DNA of 64,000 bases from Rubellimicrobium rubrum (GTDB lineage Bacteria; Pseudomonadota; Alphaproteobacteria; Rhodobacterales; Rhodobacteraceae): positions 60,288 to 124,287 of the forward strand of contig NZ_VDFU01000014.1 of the NCBI RefSeq assembly GCF_006152115.1, written 5' to 3'. Below are positions 1 through 9,978 of this stretch, piece after piece; position 1 is the first letter of the stretch; each line of letters begins with the position of its first letter. Under the pieces are notes generated by a model, which made no database searches, had not been told where the DNA came from, and saw nothing but the letters and a program-made list of their open reading frames with translations. Both the position numbers and the translations under genes were made by a program.

Positions 1-2
1 AG

Positions 3-683
3 CGTTACGTCTCGACCGGCCCGGCTCGGCCCCGACCGACACCGGTCGCAGCGCCGCCGGAGGAGCCCCCGATGATCGCTGCGCCAGCGTCGCGCGTCCT
101 CGGCACGGCCGAGACGATCCAGCCCCGCCGGGTCGAGCGGAACCGGACTCAGGCCCCCGACCGCCGGTTCCTGTTCCAGCAGGAGCCGCCAAGCGCAACA
201 AGCCTGGCCGAAGCCGACCGGACCCGACTGGACGACGGCAGGCCGCTGCTGCTCGATCCGCGCTGGACCGAGTCGGTCCATGATGCTTCGGCCCTGAGCG
301 AAGCCAGCCAGCCCATCGTCATCGCTTTGGGCGAGGAATATGCCGCCGTTGCTGGGTTGGGCCTCGATGTTGCCGCCGGCAGGGCCGTGAACCCGGTGCA
401 GCCCGACCTTGTTGCCGAGGACGACTCGATCCGCGCCGTCCTGGCCGCCATGGCGGCTCCTCGGGAGGAATCAGAGCCGGATCAGCCAGCGCGGGAAGCG
501 CCGCTGCCGCGCGCTGTCCGCATCTGGCGGAACATCATCCGGCAGAACCCGGAAATGCCCTCGAATGACCCGGTTCTCGCCATGATCGACCAGCTTCTTC
601 ACGAGTTGTCGCACGATGATCAACTGCTGGGTGAGAACGGGCTTGGACTGAAAGACACGGTCGAGAAGAACCGAGCCGCCTGA
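3..683 (+). CDS. Uncharacterised Pro/Ala/Arg-rich protein, probably cut by the window edge
   Basis: I do not recognise the family. The first ATG is at 72, but the frame stays open to the left edge and reads as a similar Pro/Ala-rich stretch (ending PVAAPPEEPP before the Met), so the gene probably begins outside the window. The middle is low-complexity and charged. The last ~50 residues are more ordered, with an amphipathic helical run (WRNIIRQNPEMP, then MIDQLLHELSHDDQLL). It lies 34 nt before a Roadblock-domain gene on the same strand and is probably co-transcribed with it. No signal peptide or membrane segment is visible. If the ATG at 72 is used, the product is 203 residues. Confidence 0.5.
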   Translation, partial: RYVSTGPARPRPTPVAAPPEEPPMIAAPASRVLGTAETIQPRRVERNRTQAPDRRFLFQQEPPSATSLAEADRTRLDDGRPLLLDPRWTESVHDASALSEASQPIVIALGEEYAAVAGLGLDVAAGRAVNPVQPDLVAEDDSIRAVLAAMAAPREESEPDQPAREAPLPRAVRIWRNIIRQNPEMPSNDPVLAMIDQLLHELSHDDQLLGENGLGLKDTVEKNRAA

Positions 684-717
684 CATCAGGCATCCAGACG
701 AGGAGGGAGGGTCCAGA

Positions 718-1347
718 GTGAAGCTGTTTCAGAAGATGGGCGCGGCGTTGCCAAGCGCCAAGAAGCTGGTTTCCGGCCTGCTGGACGAGAGCCAGCCACC
801 CGTTGAGGAGGATCAGGGGGGCTTCGGCCCACCAGGAGGCGTGCTCTGGACGACGCCCCTGGACGTGCTGTCGGACCGCCCCAAAGCGGGCCTCCCAACC
901 CAGTCCGCCATCAACGCCCCCCTGCCAGAGCCTGCTCCGGCCCTGCCTCCAGACTCCCCTGATCGTTCCGAGGCCCTGGAACGCACGGGCCTGCTGTGCA
1001 CGGATATCGAGGCCACCTCCGAGATCGGCGGCTTCATCGGCGCCTGCCTCGTGGACAGCGGGTCGGGCCTTGTGCTGGCCGAAACAGGCGATGGTCGGAT
1101 CGACATGGAAGCTGCCGCGGCTCTCAACACGCAGATCGTCAGGGCCGAGCACGAGGTGATCGAGGTGCTCGACCTCGACGATCATATCGAGGACATTTTG
1201 ATCACCATGGGCAAGCAGCTGCACTTCATCCGCCCGCTCGAGAAATCCCCTGGCGTGTTCCTGTATGTGGCCTTGGACAAGAAGCAGGCCAACCTCGGCA
1301 TGGCCCGCATGCAGGTCGGCAGGATCGAGAGCACTCTGAAGATGTGA
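718..1347 (+). CDS. Roadblock/LC7-domain protein with N-terminal extension
   Basis: 209 residues from a GTG start preceded by a strong GAGGAGGGAGGG ribosome binding site. Residues 1-93 are a Pro-rich, Lys-containing extension. Residues ~95-207 match the Roadblock/LC7 fold pattern: a central strand pair with a GxxxxACLVDSxSGLxLA start and the closing VALDKKQANLGMARMQV. Such proteins dimerise and in bacteria often work with MglA-like small GTPases or as polarity and regulatory adaptors. No GTPase is visible in the window. The domain is about 70 percent identical by eye to the next gene, so the pair arose by duplication. The specific role is unknown. Confidence 0.7.
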   Translation: MKLFQKMGAALPSAKKLVSGLLDESQPPVEEDQGGFGPPGGVLWTTPLDVLSDRPKAGLPTQSAINAPLPEPAPALPPDSPDRSEALERTGLLCTDIEATSEIGGFIGACLVDSGSGLVLAETGDGRIDMEAAAALNTQIVRAEHEVIEVLDLDDHIEDILITMGKQLHFIRPLEKSPGVFLYVALDKKQANLGMARMQVGRIESTLKM

Positions 1348-1549
1348 CTCGGCCCGGGATCGTGCCGCTACCTCCCTCCCGCGACCGGTCCTGTCATCGG
1401 GAGAAGCCCGGGCAGGACCAGCCAAGGGCCACTTGGCTCCATGCGCCGCGGATTCGAAATCCCCTTCGACCGCCGGCCCAAAGTCTGGCGGTTCATCGCG
1501 AAACCGAGCTGACCACCATTCCCCTCCCCCGCACTGGAAAGGACGCATC

Positions 1550-1903
1550 GTGTCGACAGATATCGCAGCCACCACCGAGATCGCCGGCTTCATCGGGGCC
1601 TGTCTTGTGGACAGCGAGTCCGGCCTGATGCTCGCCTCCGAAGGGGGTGGCAAGATCGACATGGAGGCCGCTGCAGCCCTCAACACCCAGGTCGTCAAAG
1701 CCAACCTCCAGGCCATCGAGACCTTGGGCCTCAACGACGGGATCGAGGACGTCCTGATCACCATGGGCAAGCAGCTGCACATGATCCGCCCGCTCGAGAA
1801 GGCTCCGGGCGTGTTCCTTTACGTTGCCCTGGACAAGAAGCAGGCCAATCTCGGCATGGCCCGCATGCAGGTCAAGAAGATCGAGGGCGGCCTGAGCCTC
1901 TGA
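1550..1903 (+). CDS. Single-domain Roadblock/LC7 protein
   Basis: 117 residues counted from a GTG at 1550, which is preceded by GGAAAGGA. The open frame continues upstream, but only from 1550 does the protein align with its neighbour. It is almost entirely the Roadblock/LC7 domain: ATTEIAGFIGACLVDSESG at the start, ITMGKQLHMIRPLEKAPGVF in the middle and ANLGMARMQVKKIEGGL at the end. The upstream paralogue has the same domain behind a 93-residue extension. The 202-nt gap between them holds no other gene I can support. It probably forms homo- or heterodimers with the paralogue (inference from the family). Confidence 0.72.
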   Translation: MSTDIAATTEIAGFIGACLVDSESGLMLASEGGGKIDMEAAAALNTQVVKANLQAIETLGLNDGIEDVLITMGKQLHMIRPLEKAPGVFLYVALDKKQANLGMARMQVKKIEGGLSL

Positions 1904-2005
1904 CCTGCCGAGTGGGCGCAATGGTATCCGTGGTCGAGGTGGGGATGTCTGGCGACCCTGGAACAGGGAGGCAAAGCGGGCGTTAGGTGCAAAAGGGGGT
2001 TCCCG

Positions 2006-3490
2006 ATGCAGCCCGTTCCTGTCCTGACCCTGTCTGCCCTGTCGCTTGCGTTCTGGTCCGGCGGAGCGCTGGCGCAACAGGCAAGTCCCTCGTTCAACTG
2101 CCGCTACGCCAGCACCGAGACCGAGATCGCCATCTGCAACAGCCCCGCGCTGGCTGAACTCGAGATGCAGATGTACGGGGGCTATCTGGCGTTGGTGGAG
2201 CGCATCGGCGAACGGCAGGCGCGCCGCATCGCCGACGATCTGCTCGAACGCCGACAGGCTTGCGGGCCCGATCGCTCCTGCATTGCCCAAAGGCTCCTGG
2301 TCACGATGGAGGTCTTCCGACAGCGCGCCGAGCCCGAGCAGCAGCTTGCCGCCGTTGAGCCCCCCGAGCCCGAGCCCGAACCAGTTCCCGAAGTGGCCCC
2401 GATCCCGGAGAGCCCAGAGCCGCCGCTCGCCGCTCTTGAGCCCTGGCCGCCCGAGTTGGAATCGCCGACCCCAGAGGTCGCAGCAAGCGAGCCCACGACC
2501 GAGGACGATGTCTTGGCCGCCCTTGAGCCTGCGCCCGAGGACCTGGAGCCGAACCTGCCCGCGCTGGAGTTTCCGTCCGAAAACCCTACAGCCGAAGAGG
2601 CAGAGGTTCTGGCAGGCGTCGACCCCTTGGCCGAGGACCCGGCGCCAAGCTTGTCTGAACCGGAGTTCCTTTCTCCCGAAAACAGCTTGGTCGAGGACGA
2701 GGACGTTTTTGCCTCCATCGACCCCTTGCCCGAGGACTTGGAGCCAAGCTCGCCCGAGCCGGAATTCCTCGCAACCGAGGAGAACTTGGTGGAGAACGAA
2801 GACGTCCTGGCTGCTATCGCTCCATCGACCGAGGAGGTGGAGCCCAGCCAACCCGAGCCGGAGTCCGTTCCCCTTGAAGAGAACCTGGTCGAGGATGAAG
2901 ACGTTCTGGCCGCGCTTGCCCCCTTGCCTGAGGAGGCCGAACCCAGCCAACCCGCCACCGAGCCGCTGGAGCAGGACGTCGAGGTGGCGTCACGAGACGT
3001 CGCCTTGCCAGAGGCCGTCATCAAACTCGATGAAACGGACCTAGAGCCGGCCGAGCCCAGCGCGACCCAACCTCCCGAGCCCGAAACCGAAACGGCGGCC
3101 ATCGCTCCCCCGCTGGTGGAAGCCCAGCCGGAACCGCCTGCCGACGAGCCGTCGCTTGGCGCAGCGATCGAGGGTGCCGAACTGACCTCGGCCGCGCCAC
3201 CCACGGCCGCCTTCGACACGCCGTTGTCATGGGCTTTCATGGACCTGTCGCGCGGCGATCGGGCAGCCCTTCAGGAGCGGCTTCGGGAGGCCGGCTACTA
3301 CGAAGGCCAAGGCACCGGCATCTGGGAGCAGGCGACCGTGGACGCGCTGAACGCATTCTTGGCCTCGCCCGAAGGCTTGGGCTTCGACTCCGCCTCGGCC
3401 TCCGGAGCCGCGTTGATTCTCGACTATTTGGGGTCGGATGCCTTCGGCCGAAGCGTCTCGGCCGATCCTCTCGACGCAGCCGAGTGGTGA
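2006..3490 (+). CDS. Secreted LprI/DUF1311-like protein with acidic repeats and a C-terminal peptidoglycan-binding-like domain
   Basis: 494 residues. Residues 1-23 are a clear Sec signal peptide ending ALA. Residues ~29-105 resemble the LprI/DUF1311 domain, with paired Cys (FNCRYAST...IAICNSPAL and QACGPDRSCIAQRL). Residues ~110-400 are Pro/Glu/Ala-rich with imperfect copies of a ~33-residue unit carrying NLVEDEDV-ALAPLPEEAEPSQP. Residues ~410-460 (MDLSRGDRAALQERLREAGYY..GTGIWEQATVDALNAFL) look like a PG_binding_1 domain. Probably exported to the periplasm and anchored on peptidoglycan through the C-terminus, with the acidic region as spacer (inference). It ends 7 nt from the convergent ureG. 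Confidence 0.65.
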   Translation: MQPVPVLTLSALSLAFWSGGALAQQASPSFNCRYASTETEIAICNSPALAELEMQMYGGYLALVERIGERQARRIADDLLERRQACGPDRSCIAQRLLVTMEVFRQRAEPEQQLAAVEPPEPEPEPVPEVAPIPESPEPPLAALEPWPPELESPTPEVAASEPTTEDDVLAALEPAPEDLEPNLPALEFPSENPTAEEAEVLAGVDPLAEDPAPSLSEPEFLSPENSLVEDEDVFASIDPLPEDLEPSSPEPEFLATEENLVENEDVLAAIAPSTEEVEPSQPEPESVPLEENLVEDEDVLAALAPLPEEAEPSQPATEPLEQDVEVASRDVALPEAVIKLDETDLEPAEPSATQPPEPETETAAIAPPLVEAQPEPPADEPSLGAAIEGAELTSAAPPTAAFDTPLSWAFMDLSRGDRAALQERLREAGYYEGQGTGIWEQATVDALNAFLASPEGLGFDSASASGAALILDYLGSDAFGRSVSADPLDAAEW

Positions 3491-3497
3491 TCGCAGC

Positions 3498-4115
3498 CTA
3501 CAGCCCGCCCATGGCCCGAATCTGAGCGACGATCTCAGCCACGCCTTTGTCGTGGCGCAGGCTCGTGAACAGGAACGGCCGCTCGCCCCGCATCCGCCTC
3601 GCATCCCGGTCCATGACCTCGAGCGAAGCGCCCACATAGGGTGCGAGATCTGTCTTGTTGATGACCAGAAGGTCCGATCGCGTGATGGCCGGGCCACCCT
3701 TCCTCGGGATCTCCTCTCCGGCTGCCACGTCGATGACATAGATCGTCAGGTCCGCGAGTTCCGGCGAGAATGTGGCCGACAGGTTGTCTCCGCCAGACTC
3801 GATCAGCACAAGGTCGAGGTCCGGGTGCCGCGCCCGAAGTTCGGCTACGGCAGCCAGGTTGATCGAGGCATCCTCGCGGATCGCGGTATGCGGACAACCC
3901 CCTGTCTCCACTCCCAACACCCGGTCCTGGGGCAGGATCTGCATGCGCATCAGCGCCTCGGCGTCCTCCTGCGTGTAGATGTCGTTGGTGATCACGGCGA
4001 GCGACAGCTCGTCTTTCAGCGCACGGGCGAGAGCGGCGGTCAGCGTGGTCTTGCCCGCGCCGACCGGGCCGCCGATGCCGATCTTGAGGGGTCCATGGGG
4101 CGAGGCGTCATGCAT
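3498..4115 (-). CDS. ureG: Urease accessory GTPase UreG
   Basis: 205 residues, the normal UreG length. The P-loop GPVGAGKT is at residues 16-23, the metal-binding Cys-Pro-His motif at 74-76 and ESGGDN at 106-111, followed by [10 protein letters not shown] of the guanine-binding loop. UreG hydrolyses GTP in the UreFGD complex and delivers Ni2+ from UreE to the carbamylated apo-urease in the cytoplasm. It is last in the minus-strand ureC-E-F-G run, 42 nt after ureF. It converges with the acidic-repeat protein gene. Confidence 0.97.
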   Translation of the reverse strand: MHDASPHGPLKIGIGGPVGAGKTTLTAALARALKDELSLAVITNDIYTQEDAEALMRMQILPQDRVLGVETGGCPHTAIREDASINLAAVAELRARHPDLDLVLIESGGDNLSATFSPELADLTIYVIDVAAGEEIPRKGGPAITRSDLLVINKTDLAPYVGASLEVMDRDARRMRGERPFLFTSLRHDKGVAEIVAQIRAMGGL

Positions 4116-4157
4116 GGGTCGGGTCCGTCGTGAGCAAAATAAAGATCAGGATCGTCA

Positions 4158-4841
4158 TCAGGATCGAAAGATCCGGGGCTCCAGCCCCTCGTGACGCATG
4201 GAACACAGATCGACGGCCACCGCGCAGGAGCCGATGTCGTCCAAACCCAGCCCGACCGCCTCGGCCCCCACCTCTCCGCATGTGGCCGAAAGCCGGAGGA
4301 TCACGCCCTGCGCCGCGGTCTGCCCCAGGGGCATGAGCCGCTGGGCGGCCTGCGCCAGCGTCGTCACAAAGCCCTGCAATGCCACCTCGGCCACGGGCCC
4401 GGGGGGCAGTCCTGCCAGCCGCGCAGCGCGCCCGAGGACGACCGGAAAGGGCGCATCCGGCAGGCCCCAGCCATGCAGCGCCCGGAGCGTCGCAGAAAAG
4501 GCGATGCCCTGCCCCAAGGTCTCGGCCCGCCTTTCGCGCGAGGGGGCGAGCGCCGTCGCCAGTTCGGCCAGAGCTCCAAGTTCCTCGGGTCTGTCCGAAC
4601 GGTGGGCCACACTGATCAGGATGGCATCGGTCCGTCCCGCGCCATGGCGCAATACGGCGTCGAGCCAGTCCTCCAAGGTTGCGGCATCCCGAACGGTCCC
4701 GTCCCGCACCGCCTGTTCCAGCCCATGGCTCCACGCGAAGGCCCCGGTTGGGAAGGCGGGAGACAGCCATCGAACCAAGGTCAGAAGTTGGATGGAGGTC
4801 AGGACGGCACGGCCGCCCTCAAGTCTCCCGGTGGGGTCCAT
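4158..4841 (-). CDS. ureF: Urease accessory protein UreF
   Basis: 227 residues from the ATG at 4841. An upstream in-frame ATG at 4931 would add 30 residues that lie inside ureE and do not look like UreF, so the shorter start is preferred. Diagnostic features are LVRWLSPAFPTGAFAWSHGLE near the N-terminus, the all-helical GxxxF..DA.LRHGAGRTD segment, and the conserved tail LDDIGSCAVAVDLCSMRHEGLEPRIFRS. UreF is the GTPase-regulating scaffold that joins UreD and UreG on apo-urease. The start overlaps the ureE stop by about 23 nt, which implies translational coupling. Confidence 0.93.
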   Translation of the reverse strand: MDPTGRLEGGRAVLTSIQLLTLVRWLSPAFPTGAFAWSHGLEQAVRDGTVRDAATLEDWLDAVLRHGAGRTDAILISVAHRSDRPEELGALAELATALAPSRERRAETLGQGIAFSATLRALHGWGLPDAPFPVVLGRAARLAGLPPGPVAEVALQGFVTTLAQAAQRLMPLGQTAAQGVILRLSATCGEVGAEAVGLGLDDIGSCAVAVDLCSMRHEGLEPRIFRS

Positions 4842-5346
4842 GGGAATGCCCGTCGTGTCCCAGATCGCCGATCCCGTGATGGTGGTCAGCCGACGTCCCG
4901 TGATCATGTCCCATAACGCGCCCCTCGCCATAAGCGCCGCCTTCGGGGCGGAACGGAGCCGTCACCTCGGTGACCTCCGCGCCCAAGCCGCGCAGCATCC
5001 GAGCCATGACCGGATCGGCCAGCACGCGCAGCCGGTCGCCCTGGATCTCGCACGGGGCATGCCGGTTGCCGATATGCCAGGCCAGCCTCGGCAGCTCGCC
5101 TTTCGCTTCCAGCAGCGCCTCGGGCTCGGCCTCGATCATGACCAGGCGACCGTCGGCCAGACGGAACGCATCGCCCTCTTCCACCGACAGGGTTGTGGGC
5201 AGGTCCACGAGGAAGCCCGGCCCTTCCACCGTCGCGAGCCGCCGGCGACGCAAGGCGCGGGCGTGATGAGACAGGCGGACATGGCCCGCGATCTCGCCGT
5301 GGGCGGCGCGGACCACCTCTCGTGCGGTGGGAAGCTCCTCGGCCAT
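4819..5346 (-). CDS. ureE: Urease nickel metallochaperone UreE
   Basis: 175 residues. The N-terminal beta domain (RLSHHARALRRRRLATVEG, then LVDLPTTLSVEEGDAFRLADG) and the ferredoxin-like metal domain (LPRLAWHIGNRHAPCEIQGDRLRV, with the conserved bridging His) are both present. The C-terminal ~32 residues are His-rich (HDHG, HHHG, HDGHSHGPH), as expected for a Ni2+-storing tail. UreE feeds nickel to UreG. It begins one nucleotide after the ureC stop. Confidence 0.95.
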   Translation of the reverse strand: MAEELPTAREVVRAAHGEIAGHVRLSHHARALRRRRLATVEGPGFLVDLPTTLSVEEGDAFRLADGRLVMIEAEPEALLEAKGELPRLAWHIGNRHAPCEIQGDRLRVLADPVMARMLRGLGAEVTEVTAPFRPEGGAYGEGRVMGHDHGTSADHHHGIGDLGHDGHSHGPHRET

Positions 5347-5347
5347 G

Positions 5348-7057
<1,710 letters not shown>

Positions 7058-7201
7058 GGGAAGGCTCCGGGTAGGGTCGCGCGGCCCACAGAGACCCGCA
7101 CCGCGAACCTTGTCAAAGGCCCGGACGCGCCAGGGCGGCCGAAACCGCCCTGCCGTTGGCCTGCATGTCACGGACCGCCTGATTTTCAGGCAATCCATGT
7201 C

Positions 7202-7597
7202 TCAGGCCTTGAAGTGTTCGTCCGCCTCGACGCCCAGTGCCGTCACCAGCGCGTTGGTCTGCATCGCCATGGCGATCACCGCCAGAAGCTCCCCGTGCAT
7301 CTCGGGCGTGAGGCCCTTTGCCCTAGCGGCCGCCGTATGGGAATGGACGCAGTAGCTGCAGCCATTGACCGTCGAGACGGCCACATAGATTAGTTCCTTG
7401 GTGAGAGGGTCGAGAGCGCCGGGCGCCATCACCTGCTGCACCCGCTCCCAGACCGAGGCCAGTTGCGCCGGATCATGCGCCAGCGCGCGCCAAAAGTTGT
7501 TGACGGTGTCCGTCTGGCGTTTCGCACGGATGTCGTCGAAGACCGCCCGCGCCTCCGGGGCGGCTTCCTCGTCGGACAGGAGCGGGACGGTCCCCAT
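7202..7597 (-). CDS. Carboxymuconolactone decarboxylase / AhpD-like protein
   Basis: 131 residues from the ATG at 7597. Contains the CMD/AhpD helix with the redox pair in CSYCVHSH, preceded by LDPLTKELIYVAVSTVNG and followed by AAARAKGLTPEMHGELLAV. The family includes alkylhydroperoxidase AhpD and uncharacterised single-domain proteins; the CxxC supports a peroxidase or disulfide role rather than lactone decarboxylation. Its start overlaps the stop region of the upstream cyclase-family gene almost exactly (start 7597, stop at 7599). The two are probably one transcript sitting inside the split urease locus. Confidence 0.82.
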   Translation of the reverse strand: MGTVPLLSDEEAAPEARAVFDDIRAKRQTDTVNNFWRALAHDPAQLASVWERVQQVMAPGALDPLTKELIYVAVSTVNGCSYCVHSHTAAARAKGLTPEMHGELLAVIAMAMQTNALVTALGVEADEHFKA

Positions 7598-7598
7598 C

Positions 7599-8414
7599 TC
7601 ACACCACCGCCATGACCCGGGCCGGTCCGCCGGTGCCGCCGGTGTGCTTGGGCGCGCCGATGAAGACCGTGGCCCCTGCTGCCGGAAGCTGGTCGAGCCC
7701 CGCCACGCATTCGATCCCAAAGCGCCCGCCGGGCAGCCATGAGAAATGGACAGCGAAATCCTGTGAGTTGCCGGGATCGAGCGACAGCGTGTCTACCGCG
7801 ATCGAGGCCACGTTCAGCCCCGCCAGCATGTCCGTCGCCGCCTTGGAGAAGCCCGGGAAGGCCAGCGCGCCATCCGGCGTGCCCCGGAACTCGGGGGTGC
7901 CGAGCTTGGCCGCCCAGCCAGAATGCATCGCGACGCAGGCCCCTGCCGGGATGTCGCCGTTGGCGCTGACCCAGGCCTCGATGTCCTCGGGCTCGACGGT
8001 AGCGTTGGGATCCTGGGCGGCCTTGGCAGTGATGTCGAGGACGCATAGGGGCGCCATCAGTTGCTGCGGCTCCAGCTCGTCCACGCTGGCCCCGTCGGCG
8101 CTGAAGTGGAGCGGCGCATCGATATGTGTCCCGGTGTGTTCGAAGATGGTGAGCTTCCAGAGTTGATAGCCCGACTCCTCGAACTTCACCGCCCATTCCT
8201 TGGTGATGCCGGGCACGCCGTCGAAGGTCGGGAAGGTTTCGTCGTAGGCATGGGTGAGATCGACCACGCGGCCCGAGGACTGCGCCAGCGCGGGCCGGGC
8301 CGAGATCAGCCCCGACGCGACCGAAGCCGCCCCGAGCGCCGCCGCTCCGGTGAACAGATGCCGCCGCGAGAGCATCCCCTGCTTCACGCGGTCCATCACG
8401 CAGGCATGGCACAT
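7599..8414 (-). CDS. Tat-exported cyclase-family (kynurenine formamidase-like) metal hydrolase
   Basis: 271 residues from the ATG at 8414, which is preceded by AAGGAGATCGG. A twin-arginine signal lies at the N-terminus (MLSRRHLFTGAAALGAAS, ending ARPALAQ), preceded by a short Cys-containing leader MCHACVMDR. The mature part has the family metal motif HTGTHIDAPLHF, and HSGWAAKLGTPEFRG with SIAVDTLSLDPG further on. Relatives hydrolyse N-formylkynurenine, isatin or similar amides with Mn2+ or Zn2+; the substrate here cannot be read. Followed directly by the AhpD-like gene. Confidence 0.85.
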   Translation of the reverse strand: MCHACVMDRVKQGMLSRRHLFTGAAALGAASVASGLISARPALAQSSGRVVDLTHAYDETFPTFDGVPGITKEWAVKFEESGYQLWKLTIFEHTGTHIDAPLHFSADGASVDELEPQQLMAPLCVLDITAKAAQDPNATVEPEDIEAWVSANGDIPAGACVAMHSGWAAKLGTPEFRGTPDGALAFPGFSKAATDMLAGLNVASIAVDTLSLDPGNSQDFAVHFSWLPGGRFGIECVAGLDQLPAAGATVFIGAPKHTGGTGGPARVMAVV

Positions 8415-8495
8415 GATCCGATCTCCTTGGCTTTGATGCACCCCGGCGGGCACCCGCCGCAAAGGAACGGCGTCGGGCGGGCCTGCGTCAATACC

Positions 8496-9599
8496 CTACG
8501 CGGCTCGCGCCTCCAGCCAGGCGAGCAACCCCTCGTGCCCGCCAGTTTCGACGGCCTCGGCCACCCGCCGGCCCACCGCAGCGCCGAACTTGTAGCCGTG
8601 ACCCGAGCAGGAGGACACGATCAGGCAGCGCCCACGCTCGACGGCGGTGAACCGTTCGTCGGCCGTGAAGGTGTACGCGCAGGTCACCACGCTTTGGACA
8701 TGGTACTCGTCGAGACGCGCCAGGGGCGGCGCGAAGTGCCGCAGGATGGCCCGTCCTTCGTCGGGCCAAGGCGACCGATTAGCATCGGCATCGGCGCTGG
8801 CGACCTTGTGCAGGCCCGTCCCGACCTTCAGGCCGCCACCCCCGGTCGGAGGGATGATGTAGCCATCCGTTCCACCACCGACATCGAGGATCACCGGCGC
8901 CGCGCCCCAGGCTGGCCCGAGATCGGCAGGCGGGTCGAGATAGGCCAGCGCCGTCCGGTAGGTCGTCAGGCGTCCCGCAAGGTCGGGAAAAAGCTTCGTG
9001 ACCCAGGCCCCGGCCGCAACGACGATCCGGTCCGCCCGCAGCCGCTCACCATCGGCCAAGATGACTTCGCCCCGTTCCGCATCGAGAGCGGCCACTCGGA
9101 CGCCTTCGCGCACGATGGCGCCGCGGCGTTGCAACCAGACCGCAAGGCCAGCCGCGATGCGACGGCAGTGCAGCGCCCCACCTTCGGGGGACACGAAAGC
9201 ATAGCGGAACGTCCCCGGCTCCAGGAACGGCCACCGCGCGGCGGCCTCCTCCGGTCCGAGCAGGTCGAATGGCCAGCCACCCTCCTCCAAGCCCTCGCGG
9301 TAGTCCTCGGCCTCATCGCCGGGTTCGCGGGACAGGCACATGAACCCGCGATGATCGTGATGGACGGCTTCCAGATCGGCCCATACCTCGTCCCAGGCGT
9401 CGTAGGCTTCGGTGATCAGCCGACCATATCCGTTCCCGCGGCCATAAGCTCGACGGATGATGCGATGGTGGTCACCCGAGGCCCCGAGCGGATTGGGCAC
9501 GGTTCCCTGCTCCAGAAGGGTGACGCGGTGGCCACGCTTTACCAGCGCCCAAGCCGAGGACAGCCCGGCGATGCCTCCGCCAACAACGATCACATCCAT
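8496..9599 (-). CDS. FAD-dependent amine/sarcosine oxidase-like (DAO family) oxidoreductase
   Basis: 367 residues. The FAD Rossmann motif VVGGGIAGLSSAWAL begins at residue 5, followed by an acidic residue after the second strand (LLEQGTV). The C-terminal part has SVVTCAYTFTADERF and SSCSGHGYKFGAAVGRRVAE, the order seen in monomeric sarcosine oxidase and N-methyltryptophan oxidase. It most likely oxidises a secondary amine, giving H2O2; the substrate is not determinable. It lies between the phasin-like pair and the cyclase gene, in the segment that separates ureB from ureC. An ammonia-releasing role linked to urease is only a guess. Confidence 0.82.
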   Translation of the reverse strand: MDVIVVGGGIAGLSSAWALVKRGHRVTLLEQGTVPNPLGASGDHHRIIRRAYGRGNGYGRLITEAYDAWDEVWADLEAVHHDHRGFMCLSREPGDEAEDYREGLEEGGWPFDLLGPEEAAARWPFLEPGTFRYAFVSPEGGALHCRRIAAGLAVWLQRRGAIVREGVRVAALDAERGEVILADGERLRADRIVVAAGAWVTKLFPDLAGRLTTYRTALAYLDPPADLGPAWGAAPVILDVGGGTDGYIIPPTGGGGLKVGTGLHKVASADADANRSPWPDEGRAILRHFAPPLARLDEYHVQSVVTCAYTFTADERFTAVERGRCLIVSSCSGHGYKFGAAVGRRVAEAVETGGHEGLLAWLEARAA

Positions 9600-9617
9600 G
9601 ACGGGCCCTCTCCGACT

Positions 9618-9923
9618 TCAGGAGTGCCGCGGCATCCGAGGCTTTGTGAGGCGCGTTACGTTGGCCCGGGTGCGACGGCCGATCGGGCGGATCGCCGCCT
9701 GGGCGATCTCGTCCGGCGACTTCCCGGCCAGGACCGCCGCGCCGGCTGCGATGGCGGCCTCCGCGAAAGCCGGACCCTTCTCGGCTAACATGGTGTGGTT
9801 CTCGCGCGCATGGGCCGGCAGGACGCCTGCCATGCCCAGCATGCGGATGGCGATCACGGTCTGGGCCTGGGCCATCATCGTCCAGAAAGCGAGGGTGGAC
9901 TTCCAAGGCTGGTACGGGTTCAT
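9618..9923 (-). CDS. Small phasin-like helical protein, paralogue of the next gene upstream
   Basis: 101 residues from the ATG at 9923, with an AGGGAA-type site upstream. It begins MNPYQPWKSTLAFWTMMAQAQ and reads as one amphipathic helical protein ending in a basic RTRANVTRLTK segment. Similar short proteins are common in Rhodobacterales and have been loosely called antifreeze or phasin-like; I would not assign a function. Its N-terminus (Tyr, two Trp, FWxxMAxAxxVxAMRL pattern) is shared with the protein encoded just upstream. It ends 18 nt before the FAD oxidoreductase start. Confidence 0.6.
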   Translation of the reverse strand: MNPYQPWKSTLAFWTMMAQAQTVIAIRMLGMAGVLPAHARENHTMLAEKGPAFAEAAIAAGAAVLAGKSPDEIAQAAIRPIGRRTRANVTRLTKPRMPRHS

Positions 9924-9978
9924 TCCGGGTTCCCTTTCTGTTGGACGGTCATGCTGCGCGGCCGGGTGCCGTCGCGGT

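Noticed and set aside
1..75. A second open frame ending TGA at 73-75 with an ATGA-type overlap to the ATG at 72.
   Set aside because: Its residues are Arg-rich with no pattern, whereas the frame of the 72-683 gene itself reads as a natural Pro/Ala-rich extension to the window edge. I therefore treat the latter as the real coding frame.
535..2950. Long open frames on the minus strand opposite the Roadblock genes and the acidic-repeat gene.
   Set aside because: They mirror the codon bias of the plus-strand genes, have no ribosome binding sites and show no domain pattern; typical shadows in very GC-rich DNA.
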